Source of the DNA: Bacteroides sp. OM05-12
GTDB lineage: Bacteria > Bacteroidota > Bacteroidia > Bacteroidales > Bacteroidaceae
Assembly: GCF_003438995.1 (NCBI RefSeq)
Contig: NZ_QSUN01000012.1
Coordinates: forward strand, 37,983 to 101,982
DNA: 64,000 nt
Reading direction: 5' to 3'
Shown piece by piece: positions 37,368-50,404 of this stretch (position 1 is the stretch's first letter; each line of letters begins with the position of its first letter). The translations under genes and the position numbers were made by a program. The notes beneath the pieces were generated by a model, which was not told the DNA's origin, ran no database searches, and saw only the letters and a list, made by a program, of their open reading frames with translations.

Positions 37368-37778
37368 TTAATTTTGATCATCATTAGTACTCTTAGAATC
37401 AACAAACAAAGTCACGTGATTTGAACGTTTGCGAATTCTATATCCTCTTCCCTGTGGAGCCGGACGCATTCTTTTCAATGTAGCACCACCATCAACATAA
37501 ATTTCAGTCACAAACAATTCACCACTTTCTGCTTTGCGTTCGTTCTTCTGTTCCCAGTTAGCAATTGCAGAGCGTAACAATTTTTCCACTCTTGCAGAAG
37601 CTTCTTTTGAAGAAAACTTCAAAACTCCAAGTGCTCTATTCACCTCCATGCCACGTATCATGTCAGCCACCAGACGCATTTTACGAGGAGAAGTAGGGAC
37701 ATTTTGCAATTTTGCAAAATACATGGTTTTGAGGGCTTCTTTCCTTTTATCAGCCGATATTTTTTTTCTTGCTCCCAT
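37368..37778 (-). CDS. rplV: Ribosomal protein L22
   Basis: 136 aa. [20 protein letters not shown] and the beta-hairpin region ([17 protein letters not shown]) that lines the exit tunnel near the macrolide site. 8 bases before rpsC. Confidence 0.97.
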   Translation of the reverse strand: MGARKKISADKRKEALKTMYFAKLQNVPTSPRKMRLVADMIRGMEVNRALGVLKFSSKEASARVEKLLRSAIANWEQKNERKAESGELFVTEIYVDGGATLKRMRPAPQGRGYRIRKRSNHVTLFVDSKSTNDDQN

Positions 37779-37800
37779 TATTATTACTTATTTTTCAAAT

Positions 37801-38070
37801 TTATTTTTTCTTATTACCAGCATGGCCTCTGAAAGTACGAGTAGGTGCAAACTCACCTAGCTTGTGACCGACCATATTTTCGGTAACGTAAACAGGAATA
37901 AATTTATTTCCGTTATGAACTGCAATGGTATGACCTACAAAATCAGGTGAAATCATTGAAGCTCTGGCCCAAGTCTTAACAACAGCTTTCTTGCCAGATT
38001 CATTCATGGCAAGAACTTTGTTTTCAAGCTTTACATTAATATAAGGACCTTTTTTTAATGAACGACTCAT
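37801..38070 (-). CDS. rpsS: Ribosomal protein S19
   Basis: 89 aa, head protein forming a bridge with L5. [16 protein letters not shown] and [18 protein letters not shown] are diagnostic. Confidence 0.97.
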   Translation of the reverse strand: MSRSLKKGPYINVKLENKVLAMNESGKKAVVKTWARASMISPDFVGHTIAVHNGNKFIPVYVTENMVGHKLGEFAPTRTFRGHAGNKKK

Positions 38071-38094
38071 AGTTTACTCAATTAATTCAGATTA

Positions 38095-38916
<822 letters not shown>

Positions 38917-38921
38917 TTTTA

Positions 38922-39215
38922 TTAAATATTGCTATAAAAATCAATAGTTTCACCGTCTTTCAATGTAACAATCGCTTTTTTATAAGCATTTGTTCTACCA
39001 TTGATAATACCGGCCTTTGTGTAACGACTCTTATTCTTTCCTGAATATCTTACCGTATTCACATCAACTACTGTAACATTATACAAAGCTTCAACTTCAC
39101 TCTTAATTTCCAATTTGTTAGCCTCAGGACGCACAATAAACCCGAAACGATTATTTTTCTTTTCGGATATATTAGTCATTTTCTCTGTTACCAACGGTTT
39201 AATAATAATTCCCAT
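38922..39215 (-). CDS. rplW: Ribosomal protein L23
   Basis: 97 aa at the exit tunnel, docking site for trigger factor and [19 protein letters not shown] is typical. The ATG is preceded by AAGGAGG at 9 bases. Confidence 0.96.
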   Translation of the reverse strand: MGIIIKPLVTEKMTNISEKKNNRFGFIVRPEANKLEIKSEVEALYNVTVVDVNTVRYSGKNKSRYTKAGIINGRTNAYKKAIVTLKDGETIDFYSNI

Positions 39216-39230
39216 TATTTAAGCCTCCTT

Positions 39231-39857
39231 TTAAATTAAGATTTTGTCGATAGCTGAAAGTGAGCCTTCAGTTAATACAAGCACGCCTGCATTTAATACA
39301 TTGTAAGTATTTAATGCAGAGGCAATCATAACATTCGCACCTTCCACGTTACGAGCCGACAAATATACGTTTTTATTTGCTTCTGGTAAAACTAAAAGAA
39401 GTTTTTTATCAGAAACTTTAAGATTATTTATCACAGAAACGAATTCTTTTGTCTTTGGAGCCTCAAAAGCAAAATCTTCAACTACAACAATTGCATTTGC
39501 TTTAGCTTTATATGCTAATGCAGACCTTCTTGCCAAAGCCTTCACTTTCTTATTCAATTTGAAGTAATAGTCTCTTGGTTTAGGACCAAATACACGTCCA
39601 CCACCTACTAAAACCGGAGAATTCATATCACCGCGACGTGCACCGCCACCTCCTTTTTGTCTACCGATTTTGCGAGTAGAACCACTGATTTCACTTCTTT
39701 CCTTAGATTTATGTGTTCCCTGACGCTGATTAGCCATAAATTGCTTTACGTCTAAATAAATAGCGTGATCATTGGGTTCAATCCCGAAGATAGATTCGTT
39801 TAACGTAATCTTTCTCCCAGTGTCCTCACCTTTAATATTATATACGTTAACTTCCAT
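39231..39857 (-). CDS. rplD: Ribosomal protein L4
   Basis: 208 aa. The [19 protein letters not shown] loop reaches the exit tunnel. ATG overlaps the rplC stop by one base (coupled). In E. coli L4 represses the S10 operon; a similar leader has not been recognised here. Confidence 0.97.
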   Translation of the reverse strand: MEVNVYNIKGEDTGRKITLNESIFGIEPNDHAIYLDVKQFMANQRQGTHKSKERSEISGSTRKIGRQKGGGGARRGDMNSPVLVGGGRVFGPKPRDYYFKLNKKVKALARRSALAYKAKANAIVVVEDFAFEAPKTKEFVSVINNLKVSDKKLLLVLPEANKNVYLSARNVEGANVMIASALNTYNVLNAGVLVLTEGSLSAIDKILI

Positions 39858-40474
39858 TATTTCTCAATTATTACGATTGAACCTTTGCAACCCGGAACGG
39901 AACCTTTTATTAAAAGAAGATTGTGTTCTGGAATTACTTTTAATACCTGTAAGTTATGAGTAGTCACTCTATCGCCACCTAACTGTCCACCCATACGCAT
40001 TCCTTTGAATACTTTTGCAGGATAAGAACAAGCACCGATAGAACCCGGTTTGCGGGCACGGTTATGCTGACCATGAGTAGTCTGACCAACACCGCCAAAA
40101 CCATGTCTTTTAACTACACCTTGAAAACCTTTACCTTTGGAAGTTCCGATAACATCAACAAAAGTTGAATCATTAAACAATTCCACGGTAATCGTATCAC
40201 CGAGATTTAACTCATTCTCAAATTCTTTGAACTCGGCCAAGTGTCTTTTGGGTGTTACTCCTGCTCTTTTGAAGTGTCCCATCAATGGTTTGGTAGTATG
40301 TTTTTCCTTTTTGTCTTGGAAACCTACCTGAACAGCTTCATAACCGTCTTTTTCAACAGTTTTAATCTGAGTAACAACACAAGGACCTGCTTCGATAACA
40401 GTGCATGGTACATTTTTACCATCAGCACTGAAAACGGATGTCATTCCGATTTTCTTTCCTAATAATCCTGGCAT
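39857..40474 (-). CDS. rplC: Ribosomal protein L3
   Basis: 205 aa; [15 protein letters not shown] start, [21 protein letters not shown] extension to the peptidyl transferase centre, and [21 protein letters not shown]. Eighteen bases after rpsJ. Confidence 0.97.
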   Translation of the reverse strand: MPGLLGKKIGMTSVFSADGKNVPCTVIEAGPCVVTQIKTVEKDGYEAVQVGFQDKKEKHTTKPLMGHFKRAGVTPKRHLAEFKEFENELNLGDTITVELFNDSTFVDVIGTSKGKGFQGVVKRHGFGGVGQTTHGQHNRARKPGSIGACSYPAKVFKGMRMGGQLGGDRVTTHNLQVLKVIPEHNLLLIKGSVPGCKGSIVIIEK

Positions 40475-40492
40475 TTCACTAATTTTTAATTA

Positions 40493-40798
40493 CTATACTT
40501 TAATTTCTACTTCTACACCACTCGGTAATTCCAACTTCATCAGAGCATCAACCGTTTTAGCTGTCGAGCTATAAATATCAATCAATCTCTTGAATGATGA
40601 TAACTCAAACTGCTCTCTTGATTTTTTATTCACGAATGTAGAGCGGTTTACTGTAAAGATACGCTTATGAGTTGGGAGTGGAATAGGACCACTAACTATT
40701 GCTCCAGTGTTCTTCACTGTTCTTACGATTTTTTCAGCTGACTTATCAACCAAGTTGTGATCGTAAGATTTCAATTTAATTCTAATTTTCTGACTCAT
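40493..40798 (-). CDS. rpsJ: Ribosomal protein S10
   Basis: 101 aa; [20 protein letters not shown] and the [14 protein letters not shown] end. Acts in the ribosome head and, as NusE, in antitermination with NusB. First gene of the S10 part, 75 bases after fusA. Confidence 0.97.
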   Translation of the reverse strand: MSQKIRIKLKSYDHNLVDKSAEKIVRTVKNTGAIVSGPIPLPTHKRIFTVNRSTFVNKKSREQFELSSFKRLIDIYSSTAKTVDALMKLELPSGVEVEIKV

Positions 40799-40829
40799 TA
40801 CTATTCAAATTAATAATTTATAAATAAGT

Positions 40830-40857
40830 GCGGGTTAAGAGTCATTCGCTAACCCGC
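40830..40857 (-). terminator. Hairpin between fusA and rpsJ (attenuator-like)
   Basis: Reverse strand GCGGGTTA / TAACCCGC with a 12-base loop, exit sequence ACTTATTTATAAATT. Partial termination or processing between str and S10 genes is possible. Confidence 0.5.
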
Positions 40858-40873
40858 AACTATAAAATTCATT

Positions 40874-42991
40874 TTAGATCAAATCAACACGACCTTTTAC
40901 TTCTTCCAATACAGCCTTAGCGATAGAAGAAGATACTTGTGCATGGTGATCATATGTCATAGATGAAGTAGCACGACCTGAAGTAATGGTACGCAATGCA
41001 GTTACATAACCGAACATCTCAGCCAATGGAACCATTGCTTTCACAATTCTTGCGCCTGAGCGACTTGACTCCATACCTTCAACCTGACCACGACGTTTAT
41101 TTAAGTCACCGATAACATCACCCATGTTTTCTTCCGGAGTTACAACTTCCAGTTTCATAATAGGTTCCATCAATACAGGACCTGCCTTGGCACATGCATT
41201 CTTATATGCCTGAATAGCACAAATTTCAAAGGACAACTGGTCAGAGTCAACCGGGTGGAACGAACCATCAATCAAAGTCACCTTCAATGAATCAAGTGGA
41301 TAACCCGCAAGTACACCATTCTTCATTGCTGTAGCGAAACCTTTTTGAACAGAAGGAATAAATTCTTTAGGAATATTACCACCCTTCACTTCGTCTACAA
41401 ATTGCAAACCACCTTGTTTGAATTCTTCATCAACCGGCCCGATCTTAACAATAATATCAGCAAACTTACCACGACCACCAGACTGCTTCTTATAAACCTC
41501 ACGCAAATCTACAGTTTTAGTAATGGCCTCTTTATAAGCTACTTGAGGACGTCCTTGATTACATTCAACCTTAAATTCACGTTTCAAACGATCAATAATA
41601 ATATCCAAGTGAAGCTCACCCATACCTTCAATCACTGTCTGACCTGATTGCTCATCTGTATGTACACGGAATGTCGGGTCTTCTTCTGCCAATTTAGCCA
41701 AGCCATTAGAAAGTTTATCAAGGTCTTTCTGGGTTTTAGGCTCTACTGCAATACCGATAACCGGATCCGGAAATTCCATAGACTCCAATACAATAGGAGC
41801 TGTTTCATCACACAAAGTATCACCAGTGCGAATATCCTTAAAACCTACTCCCGCACCAATATCACCAGCACCGATTAATTCAACAGGGTTCTGTTTATTA
41901 GAATGCATCTGGAACAAACGTGATACACGTTCTTTCTTTCCAGAACGGCTATTATAAATATATGAACCCGCTTCAATCTTACCTGAATACACACGGAAGA
42001 AAGTTAAACGACCTACATACGGGTCAGTAGCAATCTTAAACGCCAATGCAGATGTCTTTTCATCATCATCCGGCTTACGATCCTCTTCTGCGCCAGTAGA
42101 AGGATTTGTTCCTACAATATTCGGAGTATCTACCGGAGAAGGTAAAAACGCACAAACATAATCAAGCAATGTCTGAACACCTTTATTCTTAAATGAAGAT
42201 CCACAGAACATCGGAACAATTTCCATTTTCAGAGTACCGGCACGTAAAGCACGTAAGATTTCTTCTTCAGTGATAGTTGAAGGATCATCAAAGAATTTCT
42301 CCATTAAAGCATCGTCGAACTCAGCAACTTTTTCGAGCATTTTTTCTCTCCATTCGTTAGCTTCATCAACCAAGTTTGCAGGAATATCTTCTACATCATA
42401 ATCAGCTCCCATCGTTTCATCATGCCACAGAATGGCTTTCATCTTAATAAGGTCTACGACACCTTTGAAGTTTTCTTCTGCACCGATAGGAATTACAACA
42501 GGACAAGGATTTGCACCAAGTACGTCCTTCATCTGACGAACCACTTCAAAGAAATCAGCACCGGAACGGTCCATTTTATTAACGTAACCAATACGAGGCA
42601 CATTATATTTATCAGCCTGACGCCACACTGTTTCTGATTGAGGCTCAACACCACCAACAGCACAATATGCAGCCACAGCTCCATCTAACACGCGTAAAGA
42701 ACGTTCTACCTCAGCAGTAAAGTCAACGTGTCCCGGAGTATCAATCAAGTTAATTTTATAAGTATCGCCCGCATATTTCCAGCGAGTGGTTGTTGCAGCA
42801 GAAGTGATAGTAATACCACGTTCCTGCTCCTGCTCCATCCAGTCCATTGTCGCTGCACCATCATGAACCTCACCTATTTTGTGAGTCAAACCGGTGTAGA
42901 ACAAGATACGTTCAGAAGTAGTTGTTTTACCAGCATCAATGTGAGCCATGATACCGATATTACGGGTCAAATGCAAATCATTTTTAGCCAT
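40874..42991 (-). CDS. fusA: Elongation factor G
   Basis: 705-aa translocase GTPase. P-loop [12 protein letters not shown] (about 16-27), the DTPGHVDF switch, NKMD and the domain IV loop region (about residue 500) are intact. Its place in the str operon marks it as the canonical EF-G; Bacteroides also encode a divergent second EF-G elsewhere. AAGGAAAAGGA precedes the start. Confidence 0.97.
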   Translation of the reverse strand: MAKNDLHLTRNIGIMAHIDAGKTTTSERILFYTGLTHKIGEVHDGAATMDWMEQEQERGITITSAATTTRWKYAGDTYKINLIDTPGHVDFTAEVERSLRVLDGAVAAYCAVGGVEPQSETVWRQADKYNVPRIGYVNKMDRSGADFFEVVRQMKDVLGANPCPVVIPIGAEENFKGVVDLIKMKAILWHDETMGADYDVEDIPANLVDEANEWREKMLEKVAEFDDALMEKFFDDPSTITEEEILRALRAGTLKMEIVPMFCGSSFKNKGVQTLLDYVCAFLPSPVDTPNIVGTNPSTGAEEDRKPDDDEKTSALAFKIATDPYVGRLTFFRVYSGKIEAGSYIYNSRSGKKERVSRLFQMHSNKQNPVELIGAGDIGAGVGFKDIRTGDTLCDETAPIVLESMEFPDPVIGIAVEPKTQKDLDKLSNGLAKLAEEDPTFRVHTDEQSGQTVIEGMGELHLDIIIDRLKREFKVECNQGRPQVAYKEAITKTVDLREVYKKQSGGRGKFADIIVKIGPVDEEFKQGGLQFVDEVKGGNIPKEFIPSVQKGFATAMKNGVLAGYPLDSLKVTLIDGSFHPVDSDQLSFEICAIQAYKNACAKAGPVLMEPIMKLEVVTPEENMGDVIGDLNKRRGQVEGMESSRSGARIVKAMVPLAEMFGYVTALRTITSGRATSSMTYDHHAQVSSSIAKAVLEEVKGRVDLI

Positions 42992-43023
42992 TTTAATCCT
43001 TTTCCTTTTTAAATTTTACCTGA

Positions 43024-43500
43024 TTAGAATCTAAAGTGAGCAAATGCACGGTTAGCTTCTGCCATTCTATGCATATCTTCCTTACGTTTGAAAGCACCAC
43101 CTTGCTCATTAAACGCGTCAATGATTTCGGCTGCTAATTTATCTGCCATTGATTTTCCGCCTCTCTTACGTGCAAAAAGAATCAAGTTCTTCATAGATAT
43201 AGATTCTTTACGTTCCGGGCGGATCTCTGTAGGAACTTGGAAAGTAGCACCACCTACACGGCGGGACTTAACTTCTACTTGAGGAGTTACATTATCCAAA
43301 GCTTTTTTCCAGATTTCTAACGCTGATTTTTCTTCGTTAGGAAGTTTTGTTTTCACTGTTTCCAAAGCTGCATAGAAGATTTCATATGAAGTGTTCTTCT
43401 TACCATCATACATCAAGTGGTTTACGAACTTTGAAACTTTTTGGTCATTAAACACAGGATCCGGTAGGATAATGCGTTTTTTTGGTTTTGCTTTTCTCAT
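43024..43500 (-). CDS. rpsG: Ribosomal protein S7
   Basis: 158 aa; [22 protein letters not shown] and the [17 protein letters not shown] helix. Organises the 3' major domain of 16S rRNA and the E site. Thirty-two bases before fusA; 143 bases after rpsL. Confidence 0.97.
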   Translation of the reverse strand: MRKAKPKKRIILPDPVFNDQKVSKFVNHLMYDGKKNTSYEIFYAALETVKTKLPNEEKSALEIWKKALDNVTPQVEVKSRRVGGATFQVPTEIRPERKESISMKNLILFARKRGGKSMADKLAAEIIDAFNEQGGAFKRKEDMHRMAEANRAFAHFRF

Positions 43501-43643
43501 TTGTTTGAAAATAATGTTTTGTTTGGGCTGTATGCTTTGTGTGCTTCAACGCTCCCTCCGGAACATTTACTCAACCTTTATAGCTTTCTTCCAACAAATC
43601 AAAACGAGTTTAAAACTTTTTCTAAATTCTTTCTGCTAAAAGA

Positions 43644-44051
43644 TTATTTCTTTTTACCAGCTGCAGCAGGTGCTTGTCCCGGTTTCGGACGCTTAGCGCC
43701 ATATTTGCTACGTCTTTGAGTACGTCCGGCTACGCCAGCTGTATCAAGTGTACCACGAACGATGTGATAACGTACACCCGGAAGGTCTTTTACACGACCA
43801 CCACGTACTAAAACGATTGAGTGCTCTTGCAAGTTGTGTCCTTCACCCGGAATATACGAGTTCACCTCTTTTTGGTTTGTTAAACGCACACGAGCTACTT
43901 TACGCATCGCAGAGTTCGGCTTCTTCGGTGTTGTAGTGTAAACTCTCACGCAAACGCCACGTCTTTGAGGACATGAATCCAATGCAGGAGATTTACTCTT
44001 TTCAACCAAAACAGCGCGCCCTTTTCTTACTAATTGCTGAATTGTAGGCAT
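43644..44051 (-). CDS. rpsL: Ribosomal protein S12
   Basis: 135 aa decoding-centre protein. [25 protein letters not shown] and [13 protein letters not shown] are unaltered, so the streptomycin-region lysines are present. A short Ala/Pro/Lys tail is added. First gene of the superoperon. Confidence 0.98.
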   Translation of the reverse strand: MPTIQQLVRKGRAVLVEKSKSPALDSCPQRRGVCVRVYTTTPKKPNSAMRKVARVRLTNQKEVNSYIPGEGHNLQEHSIVLVRGGRVKDLPGVRYHIVRGTLDTAGVAGRTQRRSKYGAKRPKPGQAPAAAGKKK

Positions 44052-44138
44052 TTTAATTGTTTTTTAATTATTATATATTGTTTATTACTTATCAAATTTC
44101 GCAAGCAGACACGTTTCGAGAGTCTACATTTCGGGCTG

Positions 44139-44168
44139 CAAAAATACGAATAATATTTGAAATACCAA
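44139..44168 (-). promoter_or_regulatory. Promoter of the ribosomal superoperon (before rpsL)
   Basis: Reverse strand TTG (44168-44166), 19-bp spacer, TATTTTTG (44146-44139), about 87 bases before the rpsL ATG. Confidence 0.7.
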
Positions 44169-44252
44169 TGGACGTCCCAAATATTTTTATCTTTTCCTCT
44201 CCAAAAAAAATCTGAAAGACAAGTATTTATTTATTTAAGGATAAAAAAAGAA

Positions 44253-44291
44253 GACCAGAAACCATCTCATAAGGATATATGGTCTCCAGTC
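44253..44291 (-). terminator. Terminator of the DUF3467 gene
   Basis: Reverse strand GACTGGAGACCAT / ATGGTTTCTGGTC stem followed by TTCTTTTTTT, about 30 bases past the gene's stop. Confidence 0.8.
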
Positions 44292-44320
44292 TTTTTTACT
44301 ATTTTTTTAATTTTTCCGTA

Positions 44321-44635
44321 TTATGCTTCTCCTTTAAAATCAGTAATCGGAGGCATATAAGTTCCTTTTCCTTCCGGAATGCGTATCGGTCCAAAATTAT
44401 TTTCATACTTGCCAATATTCTCTTGAAGGGCATGCAATAAACGCTTCGCATGTTCAGGGGAAAGTATTACTCTGGACTTTACACCCGCTTTTGGTACACC
44501 CGGAAGAACTCGGACAAAGTCAAGCACAAATTCTGAACTTGAATGAGTAATGATAGCCAAATTCGCATAAACTCCCTGTGCTATTTCCGGTGTTAATTCT
44601 ATTTCAAACTGATTATTTGCTTTTTCTTTTTCCAT
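44321..44635 (-). CDS. DUF3467-family protein
   Basis: 104 aa; QFEIELTPEIAQGVYANLAIITHSS and GVKSRVILSPEHAKRLLHAL match the DUF3467 family, small bacterial proteins of unknown function, sometimes linked to rpoC and rpsL genes in Bacteroidota. Here it has its own terminator and lies between the rpsL promoter and the orphan membrane protein. No catalytic motif visible. Confidence 0.82.
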   Translation of the reverse strand: MEKEKANNQFEIELTPEIAQGVYANLAIITHSSSEFVLDFVRVLPGVPKAGVKSRVILSPEHAKRLLHALQENIGKYENNFGPIRIPEGKGTYMPPITDFKGEA

Positions 44636-44866
44636 GATTATTCCTATAATTTATAATGTGAACCATATTTTGTGCGATAAAGATACGAATAATCCGCCAA
44701 TATTTCTTTCTCCATAAAACAATTTAATGGATTTATATTCTATAAAAGTTCATAATCAGAATTATTCTACTTCTATAATTTTAAAACGAAACTTTCACCT
44801 TTTATACATTCCAATATTAATTTTTCATCATTATTACCAATATCATTATCAGAAGATTTTTTTATT

Positions 44867-44874
44867 TATATTTG
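44867..44874 (+). promoter_or_regulatory. Orphan membrane-protein promoter (-7 box)
   Basis: TATATTTG, 29 bases before the ATG at 44904. It lies within the longer reading frame, favouring the shorter start. Confidence 0.5.
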
Positions 44875-44903
44875 CATCAAAACCCATTAATACAAAATTA
44901 AAG

Positions 44904-45614
44904 ATGGCATCACAAAACATAATTCCCATCCTACTCTTTTCATTGAGTATATTCGCTATGATATTAAATCTCATAGCAGATTTTTCTAATGGTAAATTTA
45001 TCACTTGGAAAACTTTCAATGCAACAGCTTTAACCACACTTTTAGCAATAGTAAGTTGCATATTCATTTGGATAGTCAGCTCACGTGCTGAAATGTTTTC
45101 TTCGATACAGTTCACATCAAACACACTCATAAATTTTTCTTTAATGATTTTTGCGAGTATGTATATGACTTACCAAGAATTTCTACTGTTTAAGAATGTC
45201 ATGCGATGGATCAGTAGTCGTACAAGCCCATTCGATCTCCGTTATTCACTCTATGCAATACTTATTCCTCTTATTGTTATGATTGTCAAAATGCCATTTA
45301 CAAACACATTAGATAGCTTTCCAAAAGATTTCTGGGGAGCATTAACCTATGATTATGGTTTTTGGCATTTTATTACGGCTATCTCTATTGTTTATGCCGT
45401 AGTAATGGTTATTATACAGTTAATTCAGTTTGTTGTTTTACTTCGAAATCACATTTCTTATCTGATACTTGTTTTCTTTATTTATCCCCTCGTCATGTCA
45501 TCTATCTTCTTTTTATCTATGTATGCAGTAGTAGGTATTGTTCTACTTTTTGTCATTCATTTTATACTAAAGATAATCAGCAGTCCAAATAAAAGATCCG
45601 AAGATGATGAATAA
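44904..45614 (+). CDS. Orphan multi-pass membrane protein
   Basis: 236 aa from ATG 44904 (MASQNIIPILLFSLSIFAMI). Six or seven hydrophobic helices, short loops, acidic tail (RSEDDE). An earlier ATG at 44727 would add 59 residues across the -7 box. Strongly AT-rich and oriented opposite to every neighbour in this otherwise leftward translation/transcription block, so it may be an insertion. Function not recognised. Confidence 0.65.
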   Translation: MASQNIIPILLFSLSIFAMILNLIADFSNGKFITWKTFNATALTTLLAIVSCIFIWIVSSRAEMFSSIQFTSNTLINFSLMIFASMYMTYQEFLLFKNVMRWISSRTSPFDLRYSLYAILIPLIVMIVKMPFTNTLDSFPKDFWGALTYDYGFWHFITAISIVYAVVMVIIQLIQFVVLLRNHISYLILVFFIYPLVMSSIFFLSMYAVVGIVLLFVIHFILKIISSPNKRSEDDE

Positions 45615-45870
45615 TTTTCTTCCAATATTCGAAATAATCCTCATTAAAAAAGATAAAACTACATAACAAGGCGATAGGATATATAAACAGCAAGACACCT
45701 ACTGAAATGCAACCTTACGCTCAAGGGGAAATATGCCGATACTCCTTTGCGAGTAACTCAACGCCCCGGTAAGTAAAAAAAAGAAAGGTACAGGATTTAT
45801 AAAAGCAGCCTTGACGCTTTACAGAAGACAGTATAAACTTAAAAATAATCACTAGGTCAATTAAAAACAA

Positions 45871-45925
45871 ACATACGGTCGATTGTCGACAAACGATAGG
45901 AGTTTGTAAACAATCAACCGTATGT
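45871..45925. repeat. Dispersed inverted-repeat element, copy 2 (55 bp)
   Basis: Ends ACATACGGT / ACCGTATGT; interior CAAACGATAGGAGTTTGT is the reverse complement of the interior of the copy at 9767-9843. Like that copy it lies between convergent genes (orphan membrane protein and rpoC). Confidence 0.7.
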
Positions 45926-45960
45926 TCATAAGATCCTATATATAGCTAAACTATTACGAG

Positions 45961-46003
45961 AAAAGAAAAAGCGGAACAGACATTTAGTCCACTCCGCTTT
46001 CTC
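45961..46003 (-). terminator. rpoC terminator
   Basis: Reverse strand GAGAAAGCGGA / TCCGCTTTTTC stem with T-rich exit, about 20 bases past the rpoC stop. Confidence 0.8.
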
Positions 46004-46023
46004 ACATATATAAAATTACAGTT

Positions 46024-49000
46024 TTATTCTACTTCGCTGTAATCCAGTACATTTTTGCGATTTGCCAAGATACGGTCGTATTCCTCTTTCGAACCTACGA
46101 TAATCTTTTCAAATTCACGTTGACCTGTACCGGCTGGAATCAAGTGACCGCATATAACGTTCTCTTTCATACCTTCCAACTTATCTATCTTACCATTGAT
46201 AGCAGCTTCATTCAACACCTTAGTAGTTTCCTGGAATGATGCAGCAGACATGAAACTTGAAGTTTGAAGAGCAGCACGCGTAATACCCTGAAGAATCTGT
46301 GTAGAAGTAGCAGGAATAGCATCACGCACTTCTACCGGTTTCAAGTCACGGCGTTTCAACATACTGTTTTCATCTCTCAACTTACGAGCTGTAACAATCT
46401 GTCCCGGCTGCATATTCTGAGAATCACCCGCATCTACAACTACTTTCTTGCCCCAAATACGGTCGTTCTCTTCCATAAACTCTAGTTTATCTACCACCTG
46501 TTGTTCCAAGAAGCGCGTATCTCCCGGTTCATCGATTTCAACTTTACGCATCATCTGACGAACGATAATTTCGAAATGTTTATCGTTAATCTTCACACCT
46601 TGCAAACGGTAAACGTCCTGTACTTCATTCACGATATATTCCTGAACTGCTGTAGGACCTTTAATGGCAAGAATGTCAGCAGGAGTTATAGCACCGTCGG
46701 ATAACGGAGTTCCTGCACGTACATAATCATTTTCCTGAACAAGGATCTGTTTAGAAAGAGCAACCAAATACTTCTTAACCTCTCCGGTCTTAGATGTAAC
46801 GATAATCTCACGGTTACCACGTTTGATCTTACCCATTGTCACCTCACCATCAATTTCAGAAACAACAGCAGGGTTAGACGGGTTACGTGCTTCGAACAAC
46901 TCTGTAACACGAGGAAGACCACCGGTAATATCACCAGCCTTACCAACAGCACGAGGAATCTTCACAATAACTTCACCGGCTTTTACTTTCTGACCATCTT
47001 CAACAACAACGTGCCCACCTACCGGTAAGTTATATGTACGTATCAAGTTTCCGTCTTCAGTCATAATATGAGCAGAAGGAACTTTTGTCTTGTCCTTAGA
47101 CTCAATAATAATGACTTCACGCAAACCAGTAGCTTCATCAGAGTCTACCTTATAAGTAACGTTTTCTATGACACCTTCGAATTCAATCTTACCGGTTGCT
47201 TCTGTGATAATAACAGCATTGAAGGGGTCCCACTTGGCAATAAGCTTACCCTTTTCAACGACTTCACCATCAGCAGCATAAAGTTTAGAACCATAAGGAA
47301 CATTATGTGTAGAAAGAACAATACCTGTATTCACATCAATAAAGCGAACTTCAGCTAAACGTCCTACTACAATCTTAACTGCTTCACCCGTTTCTTCCAC
47401 AGAATCAACAGTACGTAACTCTTCAAATTCCAAACGTGAATCATTCTTTGCCACGATACTTGCATTTGCCGCAATATTAGCAGCAGTACCACCGGCGTGG
47501 AATGTACGAAGTGTCAACTGTGTACCCGGCTCACCGATAGATTGTGCAGCGATTACACCGACAGCTTCACCTCTCTGAACCATACGGCTTGTTGCAAGGT
47601 TACGTCCGTAACATTTAGCACAAACACCTTTCTTAGACTCACAAGTAAGCACTGAGCGGATTTCCACACTTTCGATTGGAGAGTCTTGAATCTTCTTCGC
47701 AACTTCCTCAGTAATTTCCTCACCTCCGGCAACTAAAAGCTCACCAGTAGTAGGATGAATAATATCATGTACGGAAACACGTCCAAGGATACGTTCATAC
47801 AGTGTAGCAATAACTTCATCGTTATTTTTAAGGTCTGTACAAATCAAACCGCGTAATGTTCCACAGTCTTCTTCCTGAATAATCACATCATGAGATACAT
47901 CGACAAGACGACGGGTCAAGTATCCGGCATCAGCCGTCTTCAAAGCCGTATCCGCCAAACCTTTACGAGCACCGTGAGTTGAAATAAAGTACTCAAGCAC
48001 TGACAAACCTTCCTTAAAGTTAGAAAGAATCGGGTTTTCAATAATCTGACCGCCTTCAGCTCCCGCTTTTTGAGGTTTGGCCATCAAACCACGCATACCG
48101 GACAACTGACGAATCTGCTCTTTAGAACCACGGGCACCGGAATCCAACATCATATACACAGAGTTGAAACCTTGGTCATCTGAAGAAATAGTTTTCATCA
48201 AGATGTTAGACAAATCGGCATTAACGTGTGTCCATGTATCAATAACCTGATTGTAACGTTCGTTATAAGTAATGAAACCCATGTTATAGTTATTCATGAT
48301 TTGTTCCACTTCATCATAACCGCGTTGTACCAGTTCTTCTTTTTCTTTCGGAATGATAATATCATTCAAGTTAAACGACAAACCACCTTGGAATGCCATC
48401 TTATAACCTAAGTTCTTAATTCCATCAAGGAAGTCGGCAGCTTTTGCTACACCACAAACCTTAATAACATCACTAATGATGTCGCGAAGAGATTTCTTAG
48501 ATATAATTGTATTGATATAACCTGCTTCAGGTGGTACTATCTCATTAACAATAACACGTCCGACAGAAGTTTCGCGCATTACATCAACAATATTACCATT
48601 TTCATCAAGGTCTTTTACAATAACCTTTACCGGTGCATGAATGTCTACTTTACCTTCATTATAAGCAATCAATGCTTCTTCCGGTCCGTAGAAAGTCAAG
48701 CCCTCACCCTTAGCGCCTTTTCTCAATTTAGTAATATAGTACAAACCGAGTACCATATCCTGAGAAGGAACTGTAATTGGAGCACCATTAGCAGGATTCA
48801 AAATATTATGTGATTGCAGCATCAGCATCTGAGCTTCCAGAATCGCTTCATTACTCAAAGGCAAGTGAACAGCCATCTGGTCACCATCGAAGTCAGCATT
48901 AAATGCCGTACATGCCAATGGGTGCAATTGAATAGCTTTACCTTCAATCATCTTAGGTTGGAATGCCTGAATACCCAGACGGTGCAATGTCGGTGCACGG

Positions 49001-50307
49001 TTTAACAATACCGGATGGCCTTTCATTACATATTCCAAAATATCCCAAATAACAGGTTCTTTACGGTCTACAATTTTCTTGGCCGATTTAACAGTCTTCA
49101 CAATACCACGTTCAATTAACTTACGTATAATAAACGGTTTATAAAGTTCTGCAGCCATATCTTTCGGAATACCACATTCTCCCATTCTCAATTCAGGACC
49201 TACAACGATTACAGAACGTGCAGAATAGTCAACACGTTTACCAAGTAAGTTCTGACGGAAGCGCCCTTGCTTACCTTTCAAACTATCTGAAAGAGATTTT
49301 AAAGGACGATTGGCATCTGTCTTAACAGCACTGGATTTACGAGAGTTATCAAACAATGAGTCTACAGACTCTTGAAGCATACGTTTTTCATTACGTAAAA
49401 TGACTTCCGGAGCCTTAATTTCAATCAATCTCTTCAAACGGTTATTACGAATGATAACACGACGATAAAGATCGTTCAAATCCGAAGTTGCAAAGCGTCC
49501 TCCATCCAATGGCACCAAAGGTCTCAGTTCCGGCGGAATAACCGGGACGATACGCACAATCATCCATTCCGGTTTATTACGTCCACGAGAAGCACGGAAA
49601 GACTCTACAACCTGCAAACGTTTCAACGCTTCATTTTTACGCTGTTGCGAAGAATCATTGCCAGCTTTATGTCTTAATTCATACGATAAAGCATCAAGAT
49701 CAAGTCTTGACAACAAATCGTAAATAGCTTCTGCTCCCATCTTAGCAATAAACTTATTGGGATCAGTATCTTCCAAATATTGATTATCTTTCGGAAGTGT
49801 ATCCAAGACATCCAGATATTCTTCTTCTGAAAGTAAATCAAAAGCGCTAATACCATCATCAGCCTTTACACCCGGCTGAATAACGACATAACGTTCATAA
49901 TAAATGATAGAATCTAATTTTTTAGTAGGTAATCCCAAAAGATAACCTATTTTATTAGGAAGTGAACGGAAATACCAGATATGAGCAACAGGAACAACCA
50001 ACTGAATATGTCCCATACGTTCACGTCTTACTTTCTTCTCTGTTACTTCCACACCGCAACGATCGCAGACAATTCCTTTATAACGGATACGTTTGTATTT
50101 ACCGCAATGACATTCATAATCCTTAATAGGACCGAATATACGCTCGCAGAACAAACCGTCACGTTCCGGTTTATAAGTACGATAGTTGATGGTTTCAGGC
50201 TTCAAAACTTCACCACTCGAATTCTCAAGGATTTCTTCCGGAGAAGCCAAACCGATAGAGATCTTCGAGAAATTACTCTTTATCTTATTTTCTTTTCTAA
50301 AAGCCAT
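46024..50307 (-). CDS. rpoC: RNA polymerase beta' subunit
   Basis: 1427 aa. The N-terminal zinc ribbon ([20 protein letters not shown], about 71-90) and the catalytic NADFDGD that binds Mg2+ are present, as are the bridge-helix and trigger-loop regions. Forms the active centre with RpoB. It follows rpoB after a 97-base gap containing an inverted repeat. Confidence 0.98.
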   Translation of the reverse strand: MAFRKENKIKSNFSKISIGLASPEEILENSSGEVLKPETINYRTYKPERDGLFCERIFGPIKDYECHCGKYKRIRYKGIVCDRCGVEVTEKKVRRERMGHIQLVVPVAHIWYFRSLPNKIGYLLGLPTKKLDSIIYYERYVVIQPGVKADDGISAFDLLSEEEYLDVLDTLPKDNQYLEDTDPNKFIAKMGAEAIYDLLSRLDLDALSYELRHKAGNDSSQQRKNEALKRLQVVESFRASRGRNKPEWMIVRIVPVIPPELRPLVPLDGGRFATSDLNDLYRRVIIRNNRLKRLIEIKAPEVILRNEKRMLQESVDSLFDNSRKSSAVKTDANRPLKSLSDSLKGKQGRFRQNLLGKRVDYSARSVIVVGPELRMGECGIPKDMAAELYKPFIIRKLIERGIVKTVKSAKKIVDRKEPVIWDILEYVMKGHPVLLNRAPTLHRLGIQAFQPKMIEGKAIQLHPLACTAFNADFDGDQMAVHLPLSNEAILEAQMLMLQSHNILNPANGAPITVPSQDMVLGLYYITKLRKGAKGEGLTFYGPEEALIAYNEGKVDIHAPVKVIVKDLDENGNIVDVMRETSVGRVIVNEIVPPEAGYINTIISKKSLRDIISDVIKVCGVAKAADFLDGIKNLGYKMAFQGGLSFNLNDIIIPKEKEELVQRGYDEVEQIMNNYNMGFITYNERYNQVIDTWTHVNADLSNILMKTISSDDQGFNSVYMMLDSGARGSKEQIRQLSGMRGLMAKPQKAGAEGGQIIENPILSNFKEGLSVLEYFISTHGARKGLADTALKTADAGYLTRRLVDVSHDVIIQEEDCGTLRGLICTDLKNNDEVIATLYERILGRVSVHDIIHPTTGELLVAGGEEITEEVAKKIQDSPIESVEIRSVLTCESKKGVCAKCYGRNLATSRMVQRGEAVGVIAAQSIGEPGTQLTLRTFHAGGTAANIAANASIVAKNDSRLEFEELRTVDSVEETGEAVKIVVGRLAEVRFIDVNTGIVLSTHNVPYGSKLYAADGEVVEKGKLIAKWDPFNAVIITEATGKIEFEGVIENVTYKVDSDEATGLREVIIIESKDKTKVPSAHIMTEDGNLIRTYNLPVGGHVVVEDGQKVKAGEVIVKIPRAVGKAGDITGGLPRVTELFEARNPSNPAVVSEIDGEVTMGKIKRGNREIIVTSKTGEVKKYLVALSKQILVQENDYVRAGTPLSDGAITPADILAIKGPTAVQEYIVNEVQDVYRLQGVKINDKHFEIIVRQMMRKVEIDEPGDTRFLEQQVVDKLEFMEENDRIWGKKVVVDAGDSQNMQPGQIVTARKLRDENSMLKRRDLKPVEVRDAIPATSTQILQGITRAALQTSSFMSAASFQETTKVLNEAAINGKIDKLEGMKENVICGHLIPAGTGQREFEKIIVGSKEEYDRILANRKNVLDYSEVE

Positions 50308-50339
50308 ACGTTTAATTTAATGTAAAGAGTTTATTTATT

Positions 50340-50397
50340 AGTTGAAAGCGGAGAGATGGAAACAAAAAAACTACTTCTCAATTTCCAGCTCTCAACT
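50340..50397 (-). repeat. Imperfect inverted repeat in the rpoB-rpoC gap
   Basis: AGTTGAAAGC (50340-50349) and GCTCTCAACT (50388-50397) form the outer arms around a central A-run. The AGTTGAGAG-type arms resemble those of the repeat at 63857-63936. It could modulate read-through between the two polymerase genes. Confidence 0.45.
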
Positions 50398-50404
50398 TAA
50401 TATA

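Larger units (their letters stand above)
45615..46023. other. 409-base intergenic region between the membrane-protein gene and rpoC
   Basis: No gene. It holds the second copy of the ACATACGGT inverted repeat (45871-45925) and the rpoC terminator; the first 250 bases show nothing I recognise. Confidence 0.6.

Noticed and set aside
44727..44903. 59-residue N-terminal extension of the orphan membrane protein
   Set aside because: It contains the -7 box TATATTTG and is AT-rich, His/Tyr-heavy sequence of low protein likelihood.
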